The notes: generated from the letters alone by a model not told the origin. A stretch of DNA of 64,000 bases from Catenulispora sp. MAP5-51 (GCF_041261205.1 NZ_JBGCCH010000038.1:1-64000); one strand, 5' to 3'; counted from the first letter of the stretch, positions 8,307-18,623 are shown. Numbers and translations are program-made.

Positions 8307-10412
8307 ATGGAGCGATTCTCGAGATTCGTGCTCGCGAAGCGGCGGGGTATCGCCGCCTTGTGGTTGGTGCTGTTGCTCGGTGGCGGGTGGGCTTCGTCGG
8401 TCTTGTCCAACCACCTGAACCAGAGCTTCACCATCGCCGGGACGCCGAGTGCGGCGGCCAGCGACGCCCTGGTCGCGCAGTACCACGTCGGCGGCGGGCT
8501 CGATCCGCTCGTTCCGGTCTTCGTGCTGCCGCCGGGTGTCACGCCGGAGCAGGCCCGCTCGACGCTGGAGCCCGCGCTGGCCGCGGTGCCCGGGCAGGTC
8601 GTCGACTACTACAGCAGCGGGGACCGCGCCTTCCTCGGGGCCGACGGGCGGACCATGTTCGCGCTCGTCTTCACCCCCGCCACCGGCGACCAGGTGCATG
8701 ACGCCAGGAACCAGACCGACGCCGCCCGCGCGCTGCCGCACCGGCTCGCCGCCGCGGCTCCGCCGGGGACCCAGGTGTACGTCACCGGCATCACCCCGCT
8801 GTCGTCCAACGGCAACGGCGGGGGCAACGGGGTGCTGGCCGAGGCGTTGCTCGGCGGGGCCGGCGCGCTCATCGTGCTGGCCTTCGTGTTCGGGTCCTTC
8901 CTCGCCGTGCTGCCGCTGGTGATCGCCGCGGTCTCGATCCTGTCCAGCTACCTCGTGGTGCTGATCCTGTCCGAGTTCATGAAGGTCCAGGCCGTGGTGC
9001 AGTACATGGTCGGGCTGATCGGGCTCGGCGTGGCCATCGACTACTCGCTCCTGCTGGTCACACGCTGGCGCGAGGAGGTGGCGCACGGCGCCGACAACGA
9101 GGCCGCCGTGCACCGGGCGATGGCCACGGCCGGGCGTGCCGTGCTGGTCAGCGGGCTGACCGTGGCGCTGGGCCTGCTCTCGCTGATCGTGGTGCCGATC
9201 CAGTTCATGCGCTCCATCGGCATCGGCGGGATGCTGATCCCGGTGGTCAGCGTCGCGGTGACGCTGACCCTGCTGCCCATCGCGCTCACCGGCTTCGGCC
9301 GCCGCCTGGACTGGCCGCGCCTGCGGCACGAGGACAAGCCCAGCCGGGCCTGGACCGCTTGGGCGCGCTGGGTGGTCCGCCGGCGGTGGCTGGCCGCCGG
9401 GCTGGCGCTGCTCGTGCTGGTCCCGCTGGCCGTCGTCGCGCTCGGCATCCACGAGGGCGACCCGACCACCGACTCCCTGGCCAAGTCCGGGCAGGCGCGG
9501 CAGGGCTTGGTGGCCCTGCGCGCCGCCGACATCCCCAGCGGCGTGCTCAATCCCTACGTTGTCCTGACCCCGCCGAACACCCGGCCCACGACCCTGATGC
9601 CCGGCAACGGCCTCTACGCGGTGGTCCCGGTGACCACGCCGCCGCCGGGGACGGAGAAGACCCCGACCACGCGCTGGCCGCTCACCGTCGTCCTGCCGAG
9701 CGACGAATCCGCCACCCGCCAGGGCCAGCATGTCGCCAAGCTCACCCGCACCACCCTGGACCACGCCGTCCCGGGCACCCTTGTGGTCTCCAGCGCGCTG
9801 GCCAACATCGACAACATCCACAAGATGTACGGCCAGTTCCCGATCCTGCTCGCGGTGTTGGCCGTCCTCACCTTCCTGGTGCTGGCCCGCACCTTCCGCT
9901 CCCTGCTGCTGCCGGCCAAGGCGGTCCTGGCGAACCTGCTCTCGGTCGCCGCGGCCTACGGCGGCATGGTCCTGATCTGGCAGAACGGCCACGGCTCGGA
10001 GGCCATCTGGGGCATCCCGGCGACCGGCGGCATCCCGTTCTGGATCCCGATGATCGTCTTCGCGTTCCTCTACGGGCTGTCGATGGACTACGAGGTCTTC
10101 ATCCTGTCCCGCATGCGCGAGGAGCACGACGCCGGCGCCAGTACCAACGACGCCGTGATCGTGGGCCTGGGCCGCACCGGCCGGCTGGTCACCAGCGCCG
10201 CGCTGATCCTCTTCCTGGCCTTCGCCGCGCTGGCCAGCGCCCCGTCGACCTTCCTGAAGATCTTCGCCACCGGCCTGGGCATCGGTATCCTGCTGGACGC
10301 CACCGTGGTGCGCGCGCTGCTCGTGCCCGCGCTGGTGTCCTTGTTCGGGCACTGGAACTGGGTGCTGCCGCGGTGGGCGGCGCGGATCCTGCGCGTCAGG
10401 CCGTCGCCGTGA
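8307..10412 (+). CDS. MMPL-family RND transporter
   Basis: A 701-residue inner-membrane transporter of the MMPL/RND superfamily, which exports lipids or hydrophobic compounds using the proton gradient. The protein has two homologous halves: an N-terminal span at about residues 14-34, a periplasmic loop, a first membrane block with GLGVAIDYSLLLVTRWREE, and a second with LYGLSMDYEVFILSRMREE. The paired IDYS/MDYE motifs carry the Asp residues expected for proton relay. A GAGGGGGG ribosome-binding site lies 6 bases before the ATG. It stands alone, divergent from rpiB; no lipid-synthesis genes are adjacent, so the substrate is unknown. Confidence 0.92.
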   Translation: MERFSRFVLAKRRGIAALWLVLLLGGGWASSVLSNHLNQSFTIAGTPSAAASDALVAQYHVGGGLDPLVPVFVLPPGVTPEQARSTLEPALAAVPGQVVDYYSSGDRAFLGADGRTMFALVFTPATGDQVHDARNQTDAARALPHRLAAAAPPGTQVYVTGITPLSSNGNGGGNGVLAEALLGGAGALIVLAFVFGSFLAVLPLVIAAVSILSSYLVVLILSEFMKVQAVVQYMVGLIGLGVAIDYSLLLVTRWREEVAHGADNEAAVHRAMATAGRAVLVSGLTVALGLLSLIVVPIQFMRSIGIGGMLIPVVSVAVTLTLLPIALTGFGRRLDWPRLRHEDKPSRAWTAWARWVVRRRWLAAGLALLVLVPLAVVALGIHEGDPTTDSLAKSGQARQGLVALRAADIPSGVLNPYVVLTPPNTRPTTLMPGNGLYAVVPVTTPPPGTEKTPTTRWPLTVVLPSDESATRQGQHVAKLTRTTLDHAVPGTLVVSSALANIDNIHKMYGQFPILLAVLAVLTFLVLARTFRSLLLPAKAVLANLLSVAAAYGGMVLIWQNGHGSEAIWGIPATGGIPFWIPMIVFAFLYGLSMDYEVFILSRMREEHDAGASTNDAVIVGLGRTGRLVTSAALILFLAFAALASAPSTFLKIFATGLGIGILLDATVVRALLVPALVSLFGHWNWVLPRWAARILRVRPSP

Positions 10413-10549
10413 AGCGGCCACGGCCGGTGCCGCCGGTGCGGCCCGTGAGCAACGACACGGCCGCCACCTCCCGGTCCGTCCTTGTGCCGCCCTGATCGTG
10501 GCGCTAGCGTCCGCAGAAATTCGCACTGCTAGTTAACCGGGACGGCCCA

Positions 10550-11970
<1,421 letters not shown>

Positions 11971-11983
<13 letters not shown>

Positions 11984-12030
11984 TTCCGAGTGAGCTGATT
12001 CGGGGTGAGCTGATTCCGGGTGAGCTGAGA
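11971..12030 (+). repeat. 4 x 15-bp tandem repeat over the aldehyde dehydrogenase stop
   Basis: Four units of the type CCGGGTGAGCTGATT with one to three differences. The unit length is a multiple of three, so the gene's stop TGA at 11981 is followed by in-frame TGAs at 11996, 12011 and 12026. Confidence 0.9.
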
Positions 12031-12051
12031 CGGGAGCAGCCGCAGATCTCG

Positions 12052-12070
12052 CCGCGGCTTTTCGCCGCGG
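12052..12070. terminator. Hairpin between convergent genes
   Basis: Seven-bp perfect arms (CCGCGGC / GCCGCGG) around TTTTC, directly beside the DUF2625 stop; it can serve the aldehyde dehydrogenase gene from the other side. Confidence 0.5.
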
Positions 12071-12071
12071 A

Positions 12072-12794
12072 TCAGAGGAGTCCGAGGAACCCCGGATCCC
12101 CGGCGCCGATCTGCTTGGCGAAGTCTGCGGCTATCCCCAGGACCCCGGCCATCGGCACCGTCCGCCGACTGGTCGTCGAGACGTCCTTGGCCTCCTTGGA
12201 CCACAGGAACGGGAACACGCTGATGCCCTGCGCGGGTCCGGCCCCGGCCGTCTCCTCGCGCCATCCCTCCCAGCGCAGGGCGCTGTAGAACACTTCCAGC
12301 CGCTCGGACAGCAGCCACGCGAGCCAGGCCGAGTGCCCGATCCCCAGGCCCTCCCACTGCAGCGTGTCCGGCGCGAAGTAGACGATCTCTCCCGGCTGCC
12401 CGGGACGCCCCGCGCCGGCCGGGTCCATGCCGTTCAGCGCGAACACCCCGCCGAGCACGTCGTGCGCCACGACCAGCCCGGCCCCCGCCTGCCACGCCGG
12501 TTCGAAGGCCTCGGGGAACCCGTTCACCCGCGCCAGGCTCGGCAGGCTCCCGTCCCGCCCCGAGCCGCCGCCGTACACCCGTACCCAGCCGTCGTCGACC
12601 AGCAGGCCGCCGCAGTTGAGGGTCAGGCCGCCGAGCATGGACCGCGCCGTCACCTGGAGTTGCAGCAGCCCGCGCGCGCTCTCCCGGGGGTCGGGGGCGA
12701 AGACGGTCAGGGGTACCGGGGAGGCCGCGAACAACGCCTGGAGCTCCGGCCACGCCGGATCCTGCACCTCGATCAGCTCGGTGAGTTCTCGCAT
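12072..12794 (-). CDS. DUF2625 family protein
   Basis: A 240-residue protein recognised as DUF2625 by its opening MRELTELIEVQDPAWPELQ, the LQVTARSMLGGL block, the GGLLVDDGWVRVYGGG loop and the late block EIVYFAPDTLQWEGLG followed by FYSALRWEGW. The family has no assigned biochemical role. It has no signal peptide or membrane segment. In-frame starts also exist at 12806 and as far upstream as 13004; 12794 matches the family's beginning and has a weak GGGCGG upstream. It is convergent with the aldehyde dehydrogenase gene and divergent from the glycosyltransferase remnant. Confidence 0.8.
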   Translation of the reverse strand: MRELTELIEVQDPAWPELQALFAASPVPLTVFAPDPRESARGLLQLQVTARSMLGGLTLNCGGLLVDDGWVRVYGGGSGRDGSLPSLARVNGFPEAFEPAWQAGAGLVVAHDVLGGVFALNGMDPAGAGRPGQPGEIVYFAPDTLQWEGLGIGHSAWLAWLLSERLEVFYSALRWEGWREETAGAGPAQGISVFPFLWSKEAKDVSTTSRRTVPMAGVLGIAADFAKQIGAGDPGFLGLL

Positions 12795-12969
12795 CCGCCC
12801 GATCATGGCAGATCCGTCCGGCGTTGCCGACCCCCGGCGCGGCCCCGGGACGGTTCGGAGATCGTTCACCTGGCGGCCATCGAGAGGTCTAGACCACTGG
12901 CTGGCGTGGGGTGAGTCAAAGCACGAATTCAGTAAGTCAAAGCACAGCCGCACAGGGGGAACGTCGGCC

Positions 12970-13905
12970 ATGGCGCCGAGCGCGACACTGATCTCTCGAA
13001 CCACATCTCCATCGACTCCTCATCTTCCCCAACCGCCCGACGACGACGAGCTGTACTGGTACTTCGGTCCGCAGCGGCGGTGGGTGCTCCTCTTCTCGTC
13101 ATTCTCTTTCGTCTTCACGGCGATCACGCTGTTTCTGTTCTCGGTGCGCACACCCGCGCTGTGGGTGTTTCTCGCGGTGCTCGTCCTGAACCTCGTCGCA
13201 CTCGGGTTCTCAGTAGCGGATGGACAGAGGCAACGGCGGCTGACCCGCGCCGGGCACGAGGTCCTGGTGCGCGCGTGGAGTCCCGCGCACGCGCCGAGCG
13301 TCGATCTGTTCCTCCCGACCTGCGGCGAACCGCTGGACGTGCTCGCGAACGCGTACTCCCACGTCGCCCGCATGCGATGGCGCGGCGAGCTGACGGTCTA
13401 CGTCCTGGACGACGCCGCCGGCCCCGACGTGGCGGCATTGGCCGCCGAGTTCGGGTTCCGGTACGTGGTGCGACCGGACCGCGGCCACCTGAAGAAGGCC
13501 GGCAACCTGAACCACGCGCTGACGATCGCGACCAGCGACGTGGTCGCGATCCTGGACGCCGACTTCTGCCCGCGACCCGACTTCCTGGACCACCTGGTCC
13601 CGTACTTGGCCGACCCGGCCGTCGGGATCGTCCAGAGCCCGCAGTTCTTCGACACCGACGAGTCGATGTCGTGGCTCCAGCGTGCGGCCGGTGCGGCGCA
13701 GATTCCCACGCCGGGCAATGGTTCTCGGCGATCAGCCGCATCGCTGCGGACCGGCACATGGCCGTCGAAGAACGCGTCAAACAAGGCTGCCCCTTCGCCG
13801 ATCTCACGGTCAGCAGTCCCGTCCTCGGGCGCGATTATCGCGAGTGCTACACCTGGCGCGACTCGGTCCTGGACCAGCTCGGCAAGGAGTCGCGGCCGGC
13901 CCTGA
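12970..13905 (+). pseudogene. Truncated cellulose-synthase-like GT2 glycosyltransferase
   Basis: The N-terminal 243 codons encode a membrane processive glycosyltransferase: two membrane spans (about residues 38-58 and 62-80), the FLPTCGEP UDP-sugar segment, LDDAA, the RGHLKKAGNLNHAL stretch and the metal motif LDADFCPRPDF. After SMSWLQRAAG at about 13700 homology stops abruptly: the expected QxxRW acceptor region and the C-terminal membrane spans are missing, and the frame runs through unrelated sequence to a stop at 13905. AGGGGGA provides a good ribosome-binding site for the ATG at 12970, so a truncated protein could still be made but should be inactive. It is the 5' part of a three-gene mosaic. 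Confidence 0.85.
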
Positions 13906-14297
13906 TCGTCGTCTCCGAGCTGGACTGGTACGCCTCACCGGCGGAGACGAAAGCCGCGTGGAACCGTCCGCTGAGCGCGCTGGCCGAGCTCGGCGTCCCG
14001 ATCGCCGCCATCCATGACCCCCCGAAGCCCGACACCGACATCCCGGTCTGCGTCTCCGGTTCGCAACACGACTGGAACGACTGTGCCTTCACGAGAAGCA
14101 GCGCGCTGACCACCGATCCACTCACCGCGGATCCCCGCGTCACACCGATCGACTTCAGCTCCCTGCTGTGCCCCGACACCGAGTGCCCGGCGGTCCTCGA
14201 CGGTGTCCTTCCGTATCGCGACGACTCCCATCTCACCGATGCCGCCGCCTACCTCCTGGCCGAACGTCTTGCCGCCCAACTGCCCTTCGCCGGCCCA
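13701..14297 (+). pseudogene. SGNH-hydrolase domain fragment (OafA-type acyltransferase C-terminus)
   Basis: In another frame from the glycosyltransferase, about 199 codons encode the C-terminal SGNH domain seen behind acyltransferase-3 (OafA/YrhL) polysaccharide O-acetyltransferases. It begins exactly at the catalytic-serine motif DSHAGQW (13701) and retains the closing Asp-x-x-His motif in RDDSHLTDAAAYLL (about 14216-14255), plus several cysteines of secreted SGNH domains. The upstream ten-span acyltransferase domain and any start codon are absent. It passes in the same frame into the GH16 segment at about 14298. It cannot be a complete gene and probably remains from deletion or recombination. 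Confidence 0.75.
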
Positions 14298-15144
14298 TGG
14301 CACACGGTGTTCGCCGCCGACTTCCAGGGCCCGGCCGGGTCCTCGCCGCCGTCCCGCGACTGGCTCATCGACACCGGCCACTGCTATCCGGGCTGTCCGG
14401 CGCCGGACTGGTACCGGCGAAGTCGAGACCATGAGCGCCGATCCGGCCAACGTCCAGCTCGACGGCCATGGCGCCCTCCGCCTCACCCCGCTGCGCGCCG
14501 CCGACGGCACCTGGACCTCCGGCCGCGTCGAGACCCGCCGGTCCGACTTCGCCGCTCCACCCGGCGGCGAGCTCCGGATCAGCGCCAGGCTCACGCTTCC
14601 CGACGTTATCGCCTCCGACGGCGCCGGCTACTGGCCCGCGTTCTGGGCGCTGGGCAGCGGGGTCCGCGGCGGCGGCGCGCCCTGGCCGTCCGGCGGCGAG
14701 ATCGACGTCCTCGAAGGGCTGGACGGCCACCCTTCCACCTGGTCCACCCTCCATTGCGGCGCTGCCTGCCTCGAGCCGGCCGGCCTCACCTCGGGGGAGC
14801 ATCCCTGCCCCGCCTGCCTCTCCGGCGAGCACGAGTACATCGTCGACATTGACCGCTCCCGCAGCCCCGAGCAGATCCGCTGGTCGGTGGACGGCACCGA
14901 GGTCTTCCATCTCGACGCCACCGCAGTCGATCCCGCGACCTGGGACGCCGCCGTCCATCACGGCTTCTTTGTGATCTTCGACCTCGCGCTCGGCGGCACG
15001 TTCCCCGGCTCGGTCGGCGGCCCGTCGGCGGCGCGTCCCGGCTCCGCCACCGTCGCCGGCCGTCCGATGACCGTGGTCTCCGTTCAGATCTCGATTCGGG
15101 AGCAGATCTCGGCCCGGGACCAGATCTCGACCCGGGAGGGATGA
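14298..15144 (+). pseudogene. GH16 glucanase, lacking signal peptide and frameshifted
   Basis: A glycoside hydrolase family 16 domain (laminarinase/beta-glucanase type). The first 38 codons (WHTVFAADFQGPAG... to CPAPDW) read in the same frame as the SGNH fragment; the rest, from GTGEVETMS, reads one frame away up to TGA at 15142. The break is at 14409-14413, where TGGTACC stands for an expected TGGGGTACC, i.e. two bases short. The catalytic motif EIDVLE (14698-14715) is intact. No signal peptide precedes the domain, as the 5' end is fused to the SGNH fragment. A downstream ATG at 14431 could yield only an N-terminally clipped enzyme. The last codons are a 3 x 18-bp repeat. Confidence 0.8.
15085..15138 (+). 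repeat. 3 x 18-bp tandem repeat at the GH16 3' end
   Basis: Three in-frame copies of CAGATCTCGNNNCGGGAN encode QISIRE, QISARD and QISTRE immediately before the last codon and stop. Confidence 0.9.
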
Positions 15145-15199
15145 CCGCTACCATCTCGGCCACGGGGAGTCGATGTCGGAAACCTGGGAGGGGCTGCGC

Positions 15200-15730
15200 A
15201 TGGCCGAGAAGTGGGCCGCCATGTCGAAGGGCACGCGGATACTGCTGGCCGCCGCCCTTCTGTATGTCGTGGAGTCCATTCTCATAGTGGCGACCGACGC
15301 CGACGCCAACAACGGCTATGCCAGCGTCCTGATCGGCGCGGTCACCTCGACCTTCGGCGCGTTCCTGGCAGCCGCCGCGCTGCGCACCGACTACCTCGCC
15401 GCGCTGCGGCTGCGCTGGCGGCTGCGCTCGGGCGCCGAGCGCGCCACCGCGACCGTGGCCGCCGTGGTCTCCTTCTCCAACAGCGACTTCACATACCCGG
15501 TCTTCGAGTACGCGACCCCCGACGGCGCCACCCATCGGCACGCCGACGCCTCCAGCCGCACGCTGGAGGTCGGGGCGACCGCCGAGGTGCGCTACCTCCC
15601 GGGCGAGGCCGACTTCGCGGCCGGGCCGATGGGCCGGTTCAACGTCGTGGTGTTCGCGGTCCTGGCCATGTTGGGCGCGGTGTTGCTGGTGATGATGCCG
15701 TTGATGACGGTGCAAGCGTTGTTCAGTTGA
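15200..15730 (+). CDS. DUF3592-type membrane protein
   Basis: A 176-residue membrane protein. Two hydrophobic segments occur near residues 12-28 and 40-60 and one at the C-terminus (about 148-172), bracketing a soluble beta-rich region with the pattern ATVAAVVSF...YPVFEYATPDG...VRYLPGEAD characteristic of DUF3592 proteins. Function is unknown. I chose the ATG at 15200 because GGAGGGG lies 6 bases upstream; an ATG at 15173 is also in frame with a closer GGGGAG. It follows the GH16 remnant by 55 bases and ends at a 9-bp tandem repeat. Confidence 0.75.
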   Translation: MAEKWAAMSKGTRILLAAALLYVVESILIVATDADANNGYASVLIGAVTSTFGAFLAAAALRTDYLAALRLRWRLRSGAERATATVAAVVSFSNSDFTYPVFEYATPDGATHRHADASSRTLEVGATAEVRYLPGEADFAAGPMGRFNVVVFAVLAMLGAVLLVMMPLMTVQALFS

Positions 15731-15766
15731 CCAGCCGAACCAGCCGAACCAGCTGAACCGGCAGAA
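15731..15766 (+). repeat. Degenerate 9-bp tandem repeat after the DUF3592 stop
   Basis: CCAGCCGAA, CCAGCCGAA, CCAGCTGAA and a weaker CCGGCAGAA follow the TGA directly. Confidence 0.75.
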
Positions 15767-15801
15767 ACACCGAGGACATCTGTCCGGGCCACACTCGTGC
15801 C

Positions 15802-16260
15802 GTGAGCGCAGCGATCATCACCGTCACCGAAGTCCCGTGGAACGATCCGCAAGGGGCCGCTCTGCGTGACGCGCAGCGCGCCGAGATCGACGCCATGTAC
15901 GGCCCGGGCAGCGAGCCCGGCGTCGCGCCGTCGGCGTCCGACATCGCCGTCTTCCTGATCGCGCACGTCGCGGGCCTGCCCGCGGGCTGCGGGGCGCTGC
16001 GTCCGCTGGAGCCCGGCGCGGCCGAGATCAAACGCATGTATGTGGTGCCGGACCAGCGCGGGCAGGGCGTCTCCGTCGCGGTCCTGGCGGCTTTGGAACA
16101 GGCGGCGGTGGCACGCGGATGGCGCACGCTCCGGTTGGAGACCGGGCCCGAGCAGGTCGCCGCGATCCGCTTCTACGAGCGCTCCGGCTACGTACCGATC
16201 CCGGGTTTCGGCGCGTATGCCGATGAGCCGACGTCCCACTGCTTCCAACGAGAGCTGTAG
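15802..16260 (+). CDS. GNAT-family N-acetyltransferase
   Basis: A 152-residue acetyltransferase of the GNAT fold. The acetyl-CoA-binding segment is IKRMYVVPDQRGQGVSVAVLAALEQ (about residues 75-99, the Q/RxxGxG-type motif as RGQGVS), followed by the C-terminal FYERSGY motif (about 130). Substrate unknown. The start is a GTG at 15802 without a clear ribosome-binding site; a CACACT six bases before the GTG might be the -10 of a leaderless mRNA. It lies between the DUF3592 gene and tig, 128 bases from the latter. Confidence 0.85.
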   Translation: MSAAIITVTEVPWNDPQGAALRDAQRAEIDAMYGPGSEPGVAPSASDIAVFLIAHVAGLPAGCGALRPLEPGAAEIKRMYVVPDQRGQGVSVAVLAALEQAAVARGWRTLRLETGPEQVAAIRFYERSGYVPIPGFGAYADEPTSHCFQREL

Positions 16261-16301
16261 CGAGTTCGGGGACCGTTTCCTTCAGGGGCGGCACTCCGGG
16301 T

Positions 16302-16307
16302 TACGAT
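16302..16307 (+). promoter_or_regulatory. Candidate -10 hexamer for tig
   Basis: TACGAT, about 80 bases before the trigger factor GTG; no convincing -35 element stands at the right distance. Confidence 0.35.
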
Positions 16308-16353
16308 GGGGCTTCGTATCCCGTCCACGCGCGACGTCGCGCCATGACTCGAG

Positions 16354-16369
16354 GCTGCCGGCCGGCAGC
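16354..16369. promoter_or_regulatory. 16-bp perfect palindrome in the tig leader
   Basis: GCTGCCGGCCGGCAGC ends 5 bases before the AAGGAG ribosome-binding site. It could be an operator or, in RNA, a hairpin limiting ribosome access. Confidence 0.45.
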
Positions 16370-16387
16370 GCCGCAAGGAGAGCAGCA

Positions 16388-17788
16388 GTGAAGAGCGCTG
16401 TCGAGACCCTGGACCCGACTCGGGTCCGGCTCACCGTTGAGGTCCCGTTCGAGGAGCTCAAGCCAAGCCTCGACGCGGCCTACAAGAAGATCGCCGAGCA
16501 GGTCTCGATCCCGGGCTTCCGCAAGGGCAAGGTCCCGGCCGCGGTCATCGACCAGCGCTTCGGCCGTGGCGCCGCGCTGGAGGAGGCCATCAACTCCTCC
16601 CTGCCCCAGTTCTACGGCCAGGCGGTCGAGGAGAACAAGATCGAGGTCGTCGGCCAGCCCGACGTGGACCTGAAGGAGCTCGAGCCGGGCCAGGACCTGA
16701 AGTTCACCGCCGAGGTGGACGTCCGCCCCGAGTTCGAGGTGCCGGCCTACGACGACATCGAGGTCGAGGTCGAGGACGCGGCCATCTCCGACGAGGCCGT
16801 GAGCGAGCGCATCGAGGAGATCCGCAAGCGCTTCGGCTCCCTGAAGGAGGTCGAGCGCGAGGTGGCCGACGGCGACTTCGTCACGCTGGACCTGGCCGCC
16901 TCGATCGACGGCGAGGTGCTGGAGGACGGCACCGCCAAGGGCATGAGCTACGAGGTCGGCTCCACCCAGCTGATCGAGGGCACCGACGAGGCGATCATCG
17001 GCAAGAAGGCCGGCGAGACCGCCACGTTCGCCTCCAAGCTGCTCGGCGGCTCGCACGCCGGCGAGGAGGCGACCATCGAGGTCACCGTCACCGCGGTCAA
17101 GGAGCGCGAGCTGCCGGAGCTGGACGACGAGTTCGCCCAGCTGGCCAGCGAGTTCGACACCATGGAGGAGTTCCGCACCAACGTCCGCGAGACGCTGGAG
17201 CGCTCCGAGCAGTTCGAGCAGGTCGCCTCGGCCCGGGACAAGGTCCTGGAGGTCCTGCTGGAGCGCGTGGACATCCCGCTGCCCAAGTCCGTCGTGGAGG
17301 CCGAGCTGGCCTGGCGCAACGAGGCCCTGGACCGGCAGATCGCGATGGGCGGCATGACCCGCGAGGGCTTCTTCAAGCTGCAGGAGAAGACCGAGGAGGA
17401 GTACGACGCCGAGCTCGCCGACGAGGTGCGCGACGGGGTCAAGGCCCAGTTCATCCTGGACAAGCTGGCCAACGCCGAGGAGATCTCGGTGAACGAGGGC
17501 GAGCTGACCAACCACCTCATCCAGCGCGCGTCCCAGGCCGGCATGCGCCCGGACGAGTTCGCGCAGCAGATCTCCTCGGCCGGGCAGATCCCGGCCCTGG
17601 TCGGCGAGGTGCGCCGGGGCAAGGCGCTGAACCTGGTCCTGGAGGCGGCCACGGTCAAGGACGCCTCCGGCAACGAGATCGACGTCAAGAAGGTCAACGC
17701 TCCCGACGTCGAGGACACCGACGGCGAGAACCCGGACAGCCACGGCCGCGCGCCCGAGGACGAGCACTACGGCCACAAGCACGACTGA
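16388..17788 (+). CDS. tig: Trigger factor chaperone (peptidyl-prolyl isomerase)
   Basis: Ribosome-bound chaperone that receives nascent chains at the exit tunnel. The 466-residue protein has the N-terminal ribosome-binding domain with IPGFRKGKVP (about residues 37-46, equivalent to the GFRxGKxP signature that docks on L23), the FKBP-type isomerase domain (about 155-240) and the C-terminal chaperone arms. The C-terminus is an acidic/His-rich tail. The start is the GTG at 16388, with AAGGAG 8 bases upstream. It is followed by a strong terminator and then clpP1-clpP2-clpX, the normal arrangement. Confidence 0.97.
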   Translation: MKSAVETLDPTRVRLTVEVPFEELKPSLDAAYKKIAEQVSIPGFRKGKVPAAVIDQRFGRGAALEEAINSSLPQFYGQAVEENKIEVVGQPDVDLKELEPGQDLKFTAEVDVRPEFEVPAYDDIEVEVEDAAISDEAVSERIEEIRKRFGSLKEVEREVADGDFVTLDLAASIDGEVLEDGTAKGMSYEVGSTQLIEGTDEAIIGKKAGETATFASKLLGGSHAGEEATIEVTVTAVKERELPELDDEFAQLASEFDTMEEFRTNVRETLERSEQFEQVASARDKVLEVLLERVDIPLPKSVVEAELAWRNEALDRQIAMGGMTREGFFKLQEKTEEEYDAELADEVRDGVKAQFILDKLANAEEISVNEGELTNHLIQRASQAGMRPDEFAQQISSAGQIPALVGEVRRGKALNLVLEAATVKDASGNEIDVKKVNAPDVEDTDGENPDSHGRAPEDEHYGHKHD

Positions 17789-17806
17789 TCGAACACGCGG
17801 TCATAC

Positions 17807-17840
17807 GAAAGCCCCGTCTCCACGTGGAGGCGGGGCTTTC
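17807..17840 (+). terminator. tig terminator
   Basis: A 15-bp stem with one G-U pair around ACGT; flanking CATACG/CGTATG sequences can extend it to about 17802-17847. Confidence 0.8.
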
Positions 17841-17842
17841 GC

Positions 17843-17860
17843 GTATGCCGTCAGCGAACA
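17843..17860. promoter_or_regulatory. Candidate ClgR-binding box upstream of clpP1
   Basis: The minus strand reads TGTTCGCTGACGGCATAC. It agrees at 17 of 18 positions with the ClgR motif as I recall it from Corynebacterium (WNNWCGCYNANRGCGWWS); the miss is A for G at the last base of the second half-site. It is about 140 bases before the clpP1 start and overlaps the tig terminator edge. ClgR is the known activator of clpP1P2 in actinobacteria. Confidence 0.5.
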
Positions 17861-17996
17861 AACGCCGGGGCGCCGACGTGGCGAGGGAGTGGAGCGTTAG
17901 GGTCGTCCTAGGACCGGCGGCGATCACACCTCTGACAGGGTTCGCCGGTGCCGGCCCGCGCATTTCCGCTTCCGACGAACCAGGCAGGGTGAACCT

Positions 17997-18623
17997 ATGA
18001 CGACGCCGCTGACCCCGATGGCCCGTGCGGGCGTTGACAGCCCGCTCGGCCTGAGCGACCAGGTCTACAACCGGCTGCTGCGCAACCGGATCATCTTCCT
18101 GGGCACCCAGGTCGACGACGACATCGCCAACTCGCTCTGCGCCCAGCTGCTGCTGCTCACGGCCGAGGACAGCGAGAAGGAGATCTACTTCTACATCAAC
18201 AGCCCCGGCGGCTCGGTCTCCGCGGGCCTGGCGATCTACGACACGATGATGTACATCCCCAACGACATCGTGACCGTGGGCATGGGCATGGCGGCCTCGA
18301 TGGGCCAGTTCCTGCTCACCGCCGGCACCCCCGGCAAGCGCTTCGCGCTGCCGAACACCGAGATCCTGCTGCACCAGGGCTCCGCGGGCATCGGCGGCTC
18401 CGCGGCGGACATCCGGATCCAGGCCGAGCGCCTGCTGCGCAGCAAGAAGCGGATGGCCGAGCTGACCGCGCAGCACACCGGGCAGACGCTGGACAAGATC
18501 GAGCTGGACTCCGACCGGGACACCTGGTTCAGCGCCGAGGAGGCCAAGGAGTACGGCCTCATCGACGACATCATGACGCACGCCAACGACGTCCCCGGCG
18601 CCGGCGGCACCGCCCAGGCCTGA
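17997..18623 (+). CDS. clpP1: ATP-dependent Clp protease proteolytic subunit ClpP1
   Basis: A 208-residue serine peptidase subunit that forms the mixed ClpP1P2 barrel with the next gene's product. The catalytic Ser101 is in MGMAASMGQ, His126 in ILLHQGSAG and the Asp in the DSDRD block near residue 175. AGGGTGA stands 6 bases before the ATG. The 62-base gap to clpP2 suggests one operon. In actinobacteria the ClpP1P2 protease is generally essential and works with ClpX and ClpC1. Confidence 0.96.
   Translation: MTTPLTPMARAGVDSPLGLSDQVYNRLLRNRIIFLGTQVDDDIANSLCAQLLLLTAEDSEKEIYFYINSPGGSVSAGLAIYDTMMYIPNDIVTVGMGMAASMGQFLLTAGTPGKRFALPNTEILLHQGSAGIGGSAADIRIQAERLLRSKKRMAELTAQHTGQTLDKIELDSDRDTWFSAEEAKEYGLIDDIMTHANDVPGAGGTAQA

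Noticed and set aside
12427-12969. Upstream extension of the glycosyltransferase frame
   Set aside because: It lies opposite DUF2625, has no glycosyltransferase homology, and a good ribosome-binding site stands before 12970.
17905-17914. GTCCTAGGAC palindrome upstream of clpP1
   Set aside because: A single 10-bp palindrome with no matching regulator motif known to me; it may be chance in GC-rich DNA.
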